Part shown: positions 28,607-38,933 of the stretch, one piece after another | Layout of the letters: each line of letters begins with the position of its first letter | Numbering within the stretch: the stretch's first letter is position 1 | NCBI GenBank assembly: GCA_021817565.1 | Contig: JAKAUP010000003.1 | Span: 1-64,000, forward strand | Length of the DNA stretch: 64,000 bases | Source of the DNA: Microcaldota archaeon | Lineage (GTDB): Archaea > Micrarchaeota > Micrarchaeia > Micrarchaeales > Micrarchaeaceae | Direction: 5' to 3' | Position numbers and translations under genes: made by a program | Notes under the pieces: generated by a model | Seen by the model: only the letters and a program-made list of their open reading frames with translations | What the model was told of the DNA's origin: nothing | The model's database searches: none

Positions 28607-28990
28607 CACCTTTTGGCTTTCATTATTTGCTATTATTATATTATGGCACAGAACCTTTAGCAATAGCCCATTAATCTGTGCCCTCTCTGTCTTGCTCCTT
28701 ATTAAATCCCCAAACTTAGCCTTCATCATAAAGAAAGTCGTCTCAACATTAGGCCTTGGATAATAATGCTGAAGGAACTCATCCTGCTTTAGCCAGTAAT
28801 ATCAAAACATACTGCGCCATAACCTTTCCCCATTACCATTGCTCCTGCTGGATGTTCCTTTTGTATTGCCCTTGAATTTGATATATGCCTGTCTCCCAAT
28901 CTCGTGCACGGGGTTGTAGTTATCTACAGAGGAATACACTTTATCAGCAAAGACCTCATTTATAATGAAACCGGCATCAAAGGTCACATT
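28595..28990 (-). pseudogene. Decayed DDE transposase 3' fragment (IS5/IS1182-like) with in-frame TGA
   Basis: Same frame: MTFDAGFIINEVFADKVYSS...RLWRSMF*YYWLKQDEFLQHYYPRPNVETTFFMMKAKFGDLIRSKTERAQINGLLLKVLCHNIIIANN. Confidence 0.8.
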
Positions 28991-29461
28991 TACAAGAGGT
29001 ATAAATTGAGGGCTATCTACGTATCATTCTGAATCAGATGCATATAATTTGATTGAGAAAAAAGTTAAAGAATATACTAGTGAGTGTAAATTAAGTATGT
29101 AAAATGAGTACAAAGCCTCACAAAAGAATATTGCCATATTGGTAGAAGGAAAGCAGTATACACAATTTCCGATAAAAATCTGTAATGAATGCGGAAATGC
29201 AGAAACTTATGGTGGAATTACCGATTATAAAAAGGACTACTAAGGATAAAGGAGAATCTCCGAAATAATCAATTAATCTCGAATCCAGAAAAGTTAATCA
29301 CTTACTCGGAAAAAACAAATAAACAGTGGGACACCAAATAAAGATCGTTTTGAAAATCTCATTAAAAATAAAATTCCAATAGCCAAATGACTTTATAGAC
29401 AAAGCCGTTTTATTTTGATAGCAGCAATAACCTCATTAACGCGAAGAGCATTACATCGCGC

Positions 29462-29701
29462 GTGTTAATAAAATATTCAGAAAGGATGGATAGGCTTTCG
29501 CCGAAGGCAAAATTGATACGCGGCATAAGGCTAAGGTATCTTGGTTATGTGGTATCGGAACAGAGGATAGAATCAAACCCCGTAAATATCGAGATGCTTG
29601 AAGGCAGAAATTACTGCATAGAGCTCGTGGATGAAAAATCTAAGAGCCTGAAAAGCTATGATGTGATCGGGGCAGAGAGCTTGGAGATAGAGATATCATA
29701 G
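29462..29701 (+). CDS. Small hypothetical protein (possibly 5'-truncated)
   Basis: 79 aa from GTG; frame open upstream (KPFYFDSSNNLINAKSITSR...) to a stop at island edge without ATG. Confidence 0.55.
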   Translation: MLIKYSERMDRLSPKAKLIRGIRLRYLGYVVSEQRIESNPVNIEMLEGRNYCIELVDEKSKSLKSYDVIGAESLEIEIS

Positions 29702-30811
29702 TTATTTCCAAAAGCCTTTTCTTTTTTCCCTTGAGCCTGTATCAAGCTCCTTGAACTTCCTTATCAGTTCTTCCTGCTCTTTATTCAGCCTTGAAGGTAT
29801 CTCGACCTCCAGTTCGATTATAAGGTCGCCGTATCCCGACCTGTTGAAATGCGGCATACCGTTTCCTCTTATCACTGTTTCTGTATTCGGCGCTGTTCCT
29901 GGTGCTATCAAAAGGTCCTTGCTTCCGCCATCCGGCGTTTTTATTTTAGTCTCTCCGCCCAGTATTGCAGTGTAGAATGGTATCGACAGCTTGTACCTTA
30001 GATTATCTCCCTCTATTTTGAAGTTCGTATTGTTCCTTATCTTTATCCTTATCTCTACGTTTCCGCTCCCATCCGATCCGTAATCCCCCATTCCCCTTAC
30101 GATAAGGTTCATCCCTTCCTTTACTCCTTTTGGTATCTTTACGTCTATCGAATCGTTCTTCTGCATTCTTCCGCTCCCGTGGCATGATGTGCACATCTTC
30201 TCTGCAAACTCGCCTCCGCCTCCGCACTTGTCGCATGTTGATACTGTTTGTATCACTCCGAATGGGGTTCTCCGTGTAGTTCTGAATTGTCCACCGCCTC
30301 CGCACTTGTCGCACTTCCTCACCCTGCTTCCAGGCTCTATCCCAGAGCCACTGCACTTTGTGCACCTTACCATGTGCTTAACATCAATCCTCTTTGTCGC
30401 ACCGCCGTATACCTCTTGCATATCTATCTCGAGGTCGTATGATATACTCTCCCCGTAGTCTCCGCGTCTTCCGCCGAAAAGGTTCTCGAATATGCTTCCG
30501 CCGAAGCCTGTCGCCCCCATATCGAAGCCCATATTCCTGAATATGTCCTGGATATCAAAGCCCCTGAATATGTCCTCTTGGGTAAATCTCTGATTGAATT
30601 GCTCCGGGCCATAAGTGTCGTACTGCTTCCGCTTTCCAGAGTCGCTCAGAACCGCATACGCCTCGTTTATCTCCTTGAATTTCTGTTCTGCTTCGGGGTT
30701 TTTGTTCCGGTCTGGGTGGTACTCTAGTGCAAGTTTTCTGTAAGCCTTCTTTATCTCCTCCTGCGTTGCGCTCTTGCTTACGCCAAGCACTTCATAATAG
30801 TCCTTTCCCAT
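29702..30811 (-). CDS. dnaJ: Chaperone DnaJ
   Basis: J-domain with HPDRN, G/F region, four CxxCxGxG repeats. Confidence 0.97.
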   Translation of the reverse strand: MGKDYYEVLGVSKSATQEEIKKAYRKLALEYHPDRNKNPEAEQKFKEINEAYAVLSDSGKRKQYDTYGPEQFNQRFTQEDIFRGFDIQDIFRNMGFDMGATGFGGSIFENLFGGRRGDYGESISYDLEIDMQEVYGGATKRIDVKHMVRCTKCSGSGIEPGSRVRKCDKCGGGGQFRTTRRTPFGVIQTVSTCDKCGGGGEFAEKMCTSCHGSGRMQKNDSIDVKIPKGVKEGMNLIVRGMGDYGSDGSGNVEIRIKIRNNTNFKIEGDNLRYKLSIPFYTAILGGETKIKTPDGGSKDLLIAPGTAPNTETVIRGNGMPHFNRSGYGDLIIELEVEIPSRLNKEQEELIRKFKELDTGSREKRKGFWK

Positions 30812-30818
30812 TCAATCA

Positions 30819-32663
30819 TTATTTGCTGTTTACCTTAAAGTCCGCATCAGCGCTGTTTCCGTCACTTCCGTAACCTTGTCCATCTCCATGTTGCGCTTCT
30901 GAAGGCTGCTGCTGGCCTTCGCCAGAGCCATACATTTTCGAACCCAGCTGTGTAAGAAGCTCCTTGAGTTCCTCGCTCCTTGACTTGATCAAATTCATTT
31001 CCTCCTTCTTTATAGCTTCCTCCAACTCTTCCTTCTTCTTTATTACGTCAGCCTTGTCGCTCTCCTTTATCTTGTCCTTGAACTCGTCAAGGGTGCGCTC
31101 TGCCGTGTATATCATTGACTCGGCGTTGTTTTTTATTTCTATCTTCTCCCTTGTCTTCTTGTCCTCCTGCTCGAAGTTCTTCGCATTGTTGATCATGCGT
31201 TCTATCTCTTCGCTGCTCATCTTGTGAGGCGCTATTATGTCCATGCTTTGGCTCTTTCCGGTCTTCTTGTCTTTTGCAGTTACGTGAAGTATACCGTTGG
31301 CATCTATATCGAATACAACCTCTATCTGAGGTACCCCACGCTTCTCAGGAGGTATTCCTGTGAGCGAGAAGCTTCCAAGGTCTATGTTATCCCTGGCAAG
31401 CGGTCTCTCTCCCTGGACTATGCGTATGTCTACGCTTGACTGTAGGTCTGCGGCCGTTGTGAATATCTGCGATTTCTTCGCTGGTATTGTGGTATTCTTC
31501 TCTATTATGGGTGTTGCTACGCCACCCAGCGTTTCTATGCTCAATGTAAGCGGTGTTACGTCAAGCAGCAGTATGTCTTTTACCTCTCCGCTTATTATTC
31601 CCGCTTGTATTGCAGCTCCGAGTGCGACTGCCTCCATAGGATCAACGCCCCGTTCTATCTTCTTTCCCAGCAGCTGCTCCACATACTGCTGTACAACGGG
31701 CATCCTTGTAGGCCCGCCTATCATTATTATCTTGTCTATGCTTTCAGGTTCAAGCTTTGCGTCAGCCAGCGCCTGTTTTATCGGTCCTACAGACCTCTTT
31801 ACAAGAGGCATGACAAGGCTGTCGAGCTTTGCCCTTGTCAGTGTGTGAGTGAAATGTACTGGCTCGCCGCCTTTCTGGGCTATGAATGGAAGGTTTATCT
31901 CTGTTGTCATCACAGTTGAGAGCTCAATCTTTGCCTTCTCTGCTGCCTCTCTCATCCTCTGCATTGCTTGCCTGTCGTTTCTTATGTCTATGTTTGACCC
32001 GTTTTTCAGCTCCTCCAAAAGGTAATCTGTTATGACCGTGTCCATATCAGTACCTCCAAGCTGTGTGTCTCCGCTTGTTGCCTTGACTTCAAATACACCG
32101 CTTCCGAACTCCATGATTGTTACGTCCAGCGTTCCTCCTCCAAAGTCGTATACAAGTATCTTCATCTCCTTGTCTGACTTGTCAAGACCGTAGGCAAGGC
32201 AAGCTGCTGTGGGCTCGTTTACAAGCCTGACAACCTCCAGGCCAGCTATTTCCCCCGCATCTTTCGTGGCCTGCCTCTGGTTGTCATTGAAGTATGCCGG
32301 CACCGTTATAACAGCCTTCTTTACCTCCTCCCCTAAAAACATTTCCGTATCCTTCTTTATTTTTTGGAGAAGCAGCGCGGACAGTTCCTGCGGCTTATAG
32401 TGCTTTCCGAATATCTCGTAATCCTTATCCGAACCCATTGCCCTCTTAAATGCAAAAGAGGTTCCCATAGGGTTTGCGACAGCCTGCCTCTTTGCGGGTT
32501 CGCCTACCAGTCGTTGCCCGTCCTTTGTGAATGCGACATAACTCGGGAATGCTTTCCCGTATAAGGATGCGCCTTCACTGCTCGGTATTATTACAGGGCG
32601 GCCATTTTCCAATACTGCTGCTGCAGAGTTTGATGTTCCCAGGTCTATTCCTATTATTTTCAT
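30819..32663 (-). CDS. dnaK: Chaperone DnaK (Hsp70)
   Basis: [47 protein letters not shown]; start at MKIIGID (24 nt inside ORF-track start 32687). Confidence 0.97.
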   Translation of the reverse strand: MKIIGIDLGTSNSAAAVLENGRPVIIPSSEGASLYGKAFPSYVAFTKDGQRLVGEPAKRQAVANPMGTSFAFKRAMGSDKDYEIFGKHYKPQELSALLLQKIKKDTEMFLGEEVKKAVITVPAYFNDNQRQATKDAGEIAGLEVVRLVNEPTAACLAYGLDKSDKEMKILVYDFGGGTLDVTIMEFGSGVFEVKATSGDTQLGGTDMDTVITDYLLEELKNGSNIDIRNDRQAMQRMREAAEKAKIELSTVMTTEINLPFIAQKGGEPVHFTHTLTRAKLDSLVMPLVKRSVGPIKQALADAKLEPESIDKIIMIGGPTRMPVVQQYVEQLLGKKIERGVDPMEAVALGAAIQAGIISGEVKDILLLDVTPLTLSIETLGGVATPIIEKNTTIPAKKSQIFTTAADLQSSVDIRIVQGERPLARDNIDLGSFSLTGIPPEKRGVPQIEVVFDIDANGILHVTAKDKKTGKSQSMDIIAPHKMSSEEIERMINNAKNFEQEDKKTREKIEIKNNAESMIYTAERTLDEFKDKIKESDKADVIKKKEELEEAIKKEEMNLIKSRSEELKELLTQLGSKMYGSGEGQQQPSEAQHGDGQGYGSDGNSADADFKVNSK

Positions 32664-32686
32664 TTTTACACCTATTAGATTAAACA

Positions 32687-33211
32687 TTATTCTGATTTTC
32701 CTGATGAGATGATAACTGAGGCGGGTCTGACCATCATCCCTTCAAATATGTACCCTTTCTTTATTACGTCTACAATTGTTCCTGAATCCGCTTCATGTTC
32801 CTTCACCATTACAACCTCGTGACTCATCGGGTCGAAAACGCCATCTGTTTTGATTTCAGATAACCCCGCCCTGCTAAGCGCCTCCTTCATGTTAGCGTAC
32901 ACCATCTCTATGCCCCTGAAGACTGATTGAGTGTCATTATGCGTATTTGCCTGGAGTGCTATTACGGCAAGCTCAAATTCGTCCATTATCGGGAGTATCT
33001 GTCGTATTAGTTCCACTTTCGCCTGTGCCTTGCTTTTTGATATTTCTGTTTGAGTGCGTCTTTTGTAATTCTCGAATTCTGCGGCAATCCTCAGCATCTT
33101 TTCCTTGAGTTCTTCGTATTCCCGTTTTGTGACCACTTCTTCATTCGGACTTTTTTCCTTTACCTCTGTTAGTTCCTCTTTAGTATCCATTTCGTTCTTT
33201 TTCTCTTCCAT
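32687..33211 (-). CDS. grpE: Nucleotide exchange factor GrpE
   Basis: [58 protein letters not shown]. Confidence 0.95.
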   Translation of the reverse strand: MEEKKNEMDTKEELTEVKEKSPNEEVVTKREYEELKEKMLRIAAEFENYKRRTQTEISKSKAQAKVELIRQILPIMDEFELAVIALQANTHNDTQSVFRGIEMVYANMKEALSRAGLSEIKTDGVFDPMSHEVVMVKEHEADSGTIVDVIKKGYIFEGMMVRPASVIISSGKSE

Positions 33212-33652
33212 TTACACACCGTTTTTCTTCAGAAGCGCCTTCGTCTCGGATAGCGAACCTTCTATAAGCCGATCAAGCTCTTTTGCAGTATCTGCTATGC
33301 GCATGAACTCCCTGCTAACATCATAGTTTATCTCTTCCACAACCTTGCTTATGTCATTTGCCCTGAGTTTGTACGTATGTCCTTTCTTTGATATTACTCC
33401 GGCATCCACAAGCCTGTTGAGATGGTAGATGAATGTGCTTCTCGGCATCTTTTGATGGATCTTTAGATCTGATATCGAAAGGCCGCGGTTCTGCCTTGCT
33501 GCATATATGAACCTTACCAGTATCTGTTCCTCTGGACTATCTTCAGGCGCAGAGTTTTCTATTATTCCAAATGTTATGCAAAACCATCTGAGGAGCGCCT
33601 TTGGATCGCCGTAATCCGGCTTTTCTACAGATCTTATTGTTATGTTTTCCAT
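33212..33652 (-). CDS. Winged-helix regulator leading grpE-dnaK-dnaJ operon
   Basis: IRFIYAARQNRGLSISDLKIHQKMPRSTFIYHLNRLVDAGVISKKGHTYKLR; abuts grpE. Confidence 0.8.
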   Translation of the reverse strand: MENITIRSVEKPDYGDPKALLRWFCITFGIIENSAPEDSPEEQILVRFIYAARQNRGLSISDLKIHQKMPRSTFIYHLNRLVDAGVISKKGHTYKLRANDISKVVEEINYDVSREFMRIADTAKELDRLIEGSLSETKALLKKNGV

Positions 33653-33669
33653 GATATTATTAAGCTTAG

Positions 33670-33684
33670 AAAGATTTAAATATT
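33670..33684 (-). promoter_or_regulatory. Putative archaeal TATA element for HTH-grpE-dnaK-dnaJ operon
   Basis: AAATATTTAAATC on minus strand, ~20-30 nt upstream of ATG at 33652. Confidence 0.45.
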
Positions 33685-33939
33685 TTTCGGTTTTTATGAT
33701 TTTATATTGTAATAAACAATAAAAAGTTGTTATATATAATATTGTATTGATAATACAGTTTGATAATAATTTTATAGATAGGCCTAATGTCTACCGATAT
33801 TGCGGTTCTACTATTCCTTTAGAAGCAGAAATTCTATTTTGTTGGGCGCCATAGAAGTGATATTGCACGATTAAACGCATCAGTTTTTGGTCACGTGCTT
33901 TATATCAGTATTTTAATCTTTGCGCACATAAATTTATCT

Positions 33940-36627
33940 ATGGCGGTTGGGTTTAAAAAGAGGAAGAAATCACAGATAGCTCTGGAATTCATAATAGTAT
34001 ACTCCTTTGTGCTGATAGTCTTTCTTATAGTCTTCGGAATTGCTGCTACTGAAAGGGCGGTGGGTTTGGCTAACGATCAGTACTCTAACTTAAATCTTAT
34101 AGGGCAGAGCATAACCTCTTATATAGATCAGGCTGTAGCTGCAGGTAGCGGTTTCAACGCGACGTTCTCATTGCCGCAGTATACTGGCACGCAGTTGTAC
34201 TCAGTTTATGTGACCTCTACAGGTATAGTAACGGTAAATACAACTTTTGGAAATCAGAAAATAACTGCCGTAGCGTATTCTGACGGAAGGAATATTATAG
34301 GACCTTCGATTGTATCTGGAAGTAGCCCTGCGACGTATTCCATACCTAGCTATACTGGACAGATAGATATAACTAATTATGACGGGGTTATATACATTGA
34401 CAACCAACCAGTAACCAGCTTTTTCTCTGCCAGCCAGCCCGTACTTTCTGTACCGGCTGCGACAGAGGTTGCTAACTTCAGCGGCGCGCTCACAAACAAC
34501 GTCATAGATATACCGAACCCGAAGCAGAACCTTGCCGGGTCACTTACGATAGGGATGTGGATAAATCCCAGGAATATAGGCGCAGGAAGGATAAATCCCA
34601 TAGCAAAGGAGTACTGGGGCGAATTCGCGCTTACGATAGAAACCAATGGTGGGCTGAGCTATTATCAAGGATCGAACGTATCTTCAGGCACATACTGCAG
34701 CTTTGGGGCATTGCCAGGAAACAGCATAATTAACGGACAGTGGAGTTTTATTGCCATAACAAGAAGTGGGAATGGGATAAATGCTAACTCAATAGTCTCT
34801 TATCTTAACGGCAACGAAGTAAATGGAGGGACCTGCTCAGTTCCTTCGGCTGAGAGCAACACCCCAATAAGCATCGGAAAACAGTATACCGGTTACGGAT
34901 ATGGCGGGTATATGACGGACGTGCAGATTTATAACAGCACACTGGATCAATCAGAAATTGAGAGCATATACCAGAGAGGCATAAATGCGACACCAGTAAA
35001 TACCAATAGTCTTGTTGTATGGCTTCCCCTTGATGGAAATGCAAACGATTACAGCGGGGATAACAACAATGGCGTACCTTATAATATCACATATGCATTG
35101 GCAACAGAAGCAAGCTTGCATTCATCTCTACAAAACGGAAACCAAGGGTTTGACTTGCCCGGGGGCATAATAATACCTGGCGAATCATATACAAGCTATT
35201 CGAACCGATACGGTAACATAACTGGTTACCTCGAAACGAATAATGCGATAGGAAACTTTACCGGGATTGTTTACAATGGAGACCAAGCGTTGACCGGGAA
35301 CCTTATAGGTTATTGGCCACTGGAACTGGGGTACGGAAATACCATATATGACCTGAGTACAAAACGCCTTAATGGAGAGGTATCTTCCGGAGCTACGTGG
35401 GTAAATATGCCACTTAATGCGACTAACATACAGACAGCAAGCTTTGGCGGTACGCAGGCGGTTTTCATACCTAAACCAGATCTTAAAAATTCAACCGCAT
35501 TTACTCTGAGCGCGTGGGTTGATTTGAATAACAATCCTAGCTTCTTCAGAAATATAGTAGCGTCCAACTGTTTTAGGCTTGAGGCTTCTTCATACACTTC
35601 TATTGTTTTTGACTCTTCGCCAAACTGCGGAGCTGCAGGTAACATTGACGCAGCAACAGGAAACATGCTGGGCAACGAGTCGTTTGTTGCTGTTACTTAC
35701 TCAAATGGGTACAGCAATATTTACTTTGATGGGAATCTAGTAGAAACCTCGCAATCCGATATCTTCAACTCAAACCAGATAACAGCGATGAGCATTGGAA
35801 AGGACAACCTATCCGGGATTGGAGGATTGGATTATATGTTCGGGAACATATCGGATGTTCAGGTATACAGTTCCGCCTTGTCCAAGAGCCACATAAGGCA
35901 GCTCTATAATGAGGGGTTAAATGGGACGCCGATAACGGGAAGCACGCTTGCAGGTTGGTATCCATTGGACGGAAACCCATATGACTATTCCAACGGTTCT
36001 GGCAATGGCGTTCCTATTGGGGGGATAACATATGTTAATAAAATTTATTATGGAACAAACAGGAACACCTCGGCATTACACTTTGATGGATTGGCATCGA
36101 ACAGCTATGTTAACTTGGGCAGCGCTGAAACTAACCTTACGGGGCATTTGAGCGTCGCCGCTTGGATATACGACACGAACTCATCAGGAGGGTACTATAA
36201 TTACGCGTTTTCTGATGCGCGCGATTGCTGCGGATCTTATAATGGCATTGAACTCAGCCAATACGGAAATGAGGGAATGTTTAAAATTTGGAATACGAGC
36301 ATGGGCACTTCGTACGAGTATGCGGCAGGGGGGCATATAGGATATGCTGCGTGGACGCTCTTGGTTGGCACTTATAACGGAAGCTATGTTGATTTGTACG
36401 TTAATGGGAGGCAAGTAGACTCGGTTTCTGCAGCTGTGCCTCCAGGGATACCGGCATCGTTTAACAGCGTCATAGGGGCGCTCGGAGTTAGACCGTCAGA
36501 GTACGACTTTAATGGGTCTGTAGCTGATGTGCAGGTGTACAACGTTTCGCTCACACCAGCAGAGGTAGAGCAGTTATATTATGCCGGGTTGCCTTCAGTA
36601 TCAAAAGAATCAACTTCATATGGTTAG
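33940..36627 (+). CDS. Prepilin-like surface protein with multiple LamG/ConA-like domains
   Basis: KRKKSQIALEFIIVYSFVLIVFLIVFG class III signal; repeated SLTIGMWINPRN.../TFTLSAWVDLNN.../HLSVAAWIYD... LamG motifs; start near MAVGFKK. Confidence 0.8.
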   Translation: MAVGFKKRKKSQIALEFIIVYSFVLIVFLIVFGIAATERAVGLANDQYSNLNLIGQSITSYIDQAVAAGSGFNATFSLPQYTGTQLYSVYVTSTGIVTVNTTFGNQKITAVAYSDGRNIIGPSIVSGSSPATYSIPSYTGQIDITNYDGVIYIDNQPVTSFFSASQPVLSVPAATEVANFSGALTNNVIDIPNPKQNLAGSLTIGMWINPRNIGAGRINPIAKEYWGEFALTIETNGGLSYYQGSNVSSGTYCSFGALPGNSIINGQWSFIAITRSGNGINANSIVSYLNGNEVNGGTCSVPSAESNTPISIGKQYTGYGYGGYMTDVQIYNSTLDQSEIESIYQRGINATPVNTNSLVVWLPLDGNANDYSGDNNNGVPYNITYALATEASLHSSLQNGNQGFDLPGGIIIPGESYTSYSNRYGNITGYLETNNAIGNFTGIVYNGDQALTGNLIGYWPLELGYGNTIYDLSTKRLNGEVSSGATWVNMPLNATNIQTASFGGTQAVFIPKPDLKNSTAFTLSAWVDLNNNPSFFRNIVASNCFRLEASSYTSIVFDSSPNCGAAGNIDAATGNMLGNESFVAVTYSNGYSNIYFDGNLVETSQSDIFNSNQITAMSIGKDNLSGIGGLDYMFGNISDVQVYSSALSKSHIRQLYNEGLNGTPITGSTLAGWYPLDGNPYDYSNGSGNGVPIGGITYVNKIYYGTNRNTSALHFDGLASNSYVNLGSAETNLTGHLSVAAWIYDTNSSGGYYNYAFSDARDCCGSYNGIELSQYGNEGMFKIWNTSMGTSYEYAAGGHIGYAAWTLLVGTYNGSYVDLYVNGRQVDSVSAAVPPGIPASFNSVIGALGVRPSEYDFNGSVADVQVYNVSLTPAEVEQLYYAGLPSVSKESTSYG

Positions 36628-36630
36628 ATT

Positions 36631-37170
36631 ATGCACAAATTTAAAGGACAGTTCTGGAGCTTTGACGTGATATTCGCAATCATAGTATTCTCGGTAGTGA
36701 TAGTTATACTTGCTTTTACTTGGAACAACGTAAGCAACCAATTGGGCAGTTCCTATGGAAATAATGCTGAGATAATGCAAACGGAAGCTGTTACGCTTGC
36801 GAAGTCGTTGCTCTCTACTGGTTACCCGTCGAATTGGATGAGCATGGTTAATACCACAAACCCCGTAACTTGGGACAATGTAAGCGTAGGTTTGACTGAC
36901 GCGCACGGAAGTACAGTTATATCAAGCGCAAAGCTTTACACCTTTATTGCCATGTCGAATTATAATTATCAGAGCACAAAGCAGGTGCTCGGAATAGGCT
37001 ATGATTATTATATAACAATAAAAAACAGCGAGTTGAACATATCAGTAGGGGAAAACCCAAATACAAACGGCGCGAGGGATGTTTATTCATATTCCGAAAC
37101 TGGTGTATTGGATGGGCAACCGGTCAACATTGACGTAATTGTTTGGAGCGCGCAAAACATAGCGGTGTGA
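36631..37170 (+). CDS. Prepilin-like protein
   Basis: MHKFKGQFWSFDVIFAIIVFSVVIVILAFTWN N-terminal hydrophobic helix. Confidence 0.75.
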   Translation: MHKFKGQFWSFDVIFAIIVFSVVIVILAFTWNNVSNQLGSSYGNNAEIMQTEAVTLAKSLLSTGYPSNWMSMVNTTNPVTWDNVSVGLTDAHGSTVISSAKLYTFIAMSNYNYQSTKQVLGIGYDYYITIKNSELNISVGENPNTNGARDVYSYSETGVLDGQPVNIDVIVWSAQNIAV

Positions 37171-37172
37171 AA

Positions 37173-38933
37173 ATGAGGAAACATATGAGGGGATTTATCT
37201 TCACTATGGATGCAGTATTTGCCCTTACGCTTGCAACATTCGCCGTTTCAATACTCCTTTACGCGCACTTCGCGTCTAGCGTAACATACCAAGCGCCAAT
37301 AAAGACTTCTAGAAGCGCTATAGACACCCTGTTGCAGATAAAGACTGGACAAGTTGTACCGCAATCGCCTGTCTACATCAGAAATGGCGGGATGCAGCTC
37401 CCTGGGATCAACCCTACAGGATATGCTGTATTTAATGGAGAAAACAGCAAACTGAACGTGTCTGAGACATATAGCGGTGGCGTAACTACCGTCTCCGCAT
37501 GGGTATACCCAGAAACTTTTGGGAATAACATGACAATAGTTTCTGCGGGATGGGACTTTGGTATTTCCCCTTCTGGAAACTTAGCATTCTACAGTGGAGA
37601 TGGGATAGGAAACGTGATTGTTGGAGCGCTGACGAATGACACTTGGAACATGGTCACGCTTTCGCTGAGTGGGAGCACAGATCCTATTGTATCGGTATAT
37701 ATTAATGGCGTATTGGAGTCGAGCGTACCTATGATTGGATCACTCCAGACAGGCAAAGCGTACAGAATCGGATACGACCCTTATTCAAGCAATGGTAATT
37801 TGGAATGGACTGGTTATATATCAAATGTCCAGGTATATGACTCAAACATTTACTCGGATCAGATAGAAGCTAACTATTACAACGGGCAATCAGGGTTGCC
37901 GATTGCCTCGCATGCGCTTGCCGTGTGGCTTCCTTTATACGGATCCGTTTCCGACCATTCCACAAGCCTGGCACTCACAACAGCCACGAATGTATCGTTT
38001 GGATATAATGCGTACTCTAGTGTAGGGTTTAATTTTGTGAACAATAATGACAGCTTGCTTACTTCTCTTGCATTCTTGTATCTGAATGGACATGCAGCAG
38101 CAGCTGATGCGGTGATGCGGCAACTCAACCTCACTGATACCGCAGTGTTTCTAAATAGTACATATGCGCCAGGCTCCTATGTTGCGCATTTTGATGGCGT
38201 TAACTCTATCATAACCGTCAAGAACACAAGTCTGAGCATAAACCAGCAGTTTACAATCTCTCTCTGGATGAATAAGAGTGCTTATTCAACAACATGCGAA
38301 AGCGTAGTTGGGATGCCTTCAAGTTCGCAGTTGCTCATATTCTCTCCAACGGTAAACGGGTGCTCCGCAGGAAGCCAAGATGGAACTTCTCCAACTTTCA
38401 AATATAAGGGATACAATGGTTTTGTAGATCAGCTTGGTTTCGCATCTAATCTCCCCTCAAATGAATGGGAGAACCTTGCGGCGGTGATGGATGGAAATGT
38501 GTTAACCCTTTATGTTAATGGCAAACAGACTGCACAGTATACTGGTCTAAACCATACGTCCATAGATAACAAAACGCTTAACATAGGATTTGGGGATTCC
38601 TACTTCAACGGCTCGATAGCTGACTTGCAGGTATATAATACATCCTTAACTTCCTCGAATATAACAGAGTTGTACAGTTCCGGGCTGGCTGGTGGGCCTG
38701 TGTCTTACAGGTATTTGGTTGGGTGGTGGCCGCTACTCGGAACACCTAATGACTATTCAGGAAATGGAAATGTCGGCTTTGCAAACAGCGGGGTGAGCTA
38801 TGTAGGTTCGGGCTATGAGCCGGAAAGCTTAACTTCAGCATATCAGATAAGTAAATCGACTATGCCGTTGCCATTAGTTGGAGGCAATGGCGACGTATAC
38901 ATATATAATGTGAGTGTGGTGACCTGGAGATGA
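37173..38933 (+). CDS. Prepilin-like LamG-domain surface protein
   Basis: MRKHMRGFIFTMDAVFALTLATFAVSILLYAHF; two LamG-like regions (TTVSAWVYPETFG..., QFTISLWMNKS...). Confidence 0.8.
   Translation: MRKHMRGFIFTMDAVFALTLATFAVSILLYAHFASSVTYQAPIKTSRSAIDTLLQIKTGQVVPQSPVYIRNGGMQLPGINPTGYAVFNGENSKLNVSETYSGGVTTVSAWVYPETFGNNMTIVSAGWDFGISPSGNLAFYSGDGIGNVIVGALTNDTWNMVTLSLSGSTDPIVSVYINGVLESSVPMIGSLQTGKAYRIGYDPYSSNGNLEWTGYISNVQVYDSNIYSDQIEANYYNGQSGLPIASHALAVWLPLYGSVSDHSTSLALTTATNVSFGYNAYSSVGFNFVNNNDSLLTSLAFLYLNGHAAAADAVMRQLNLTDTAVFLNSTYAPGSYVAHFDGVNSIITVKNTSLSINQQFTISLWMNKSAYSTTCESVVGMPSSSQLLIFSPTVNGCSAGSQDGTSPTFKYKGYNGFVDQLGFASNLPSNEWENLAAVMDGNVLTLYVNGKQTAQYTGLNHTSIDNKTLNIGFGDSYFNGSIADLQVYNTSLTSSNITELYSSGLAGGPVSYRYLVGWWPLLGTPNDYSGNGNVGFANSGVSYVGSGYEPESLTSAYQISKSTMPLPLVGGNGDVYIYNVSVVTWR

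Larger units (their letters stand above)
25960..29420. mobile_element. AT-rich accessory island with unknown genes and a transposase remnant (boundaries approximate)
   Basis: Visibly lower GC and sparser coding than the flanking suf and dnaJ regions; IS remnant; small orphan ORFs. Confidence 0.6.

Noticed and set aside
25960-29420. Complete active transposon
   Set aside because: Only a 3' transposase fragment with an in-frame stop is present and no terminal inverted repeats were recognised.
30964-31919. Plus-strand ORFs antisense to dnaK
   Set aside because: Shadow ORFs opposite a clear conserved gene.
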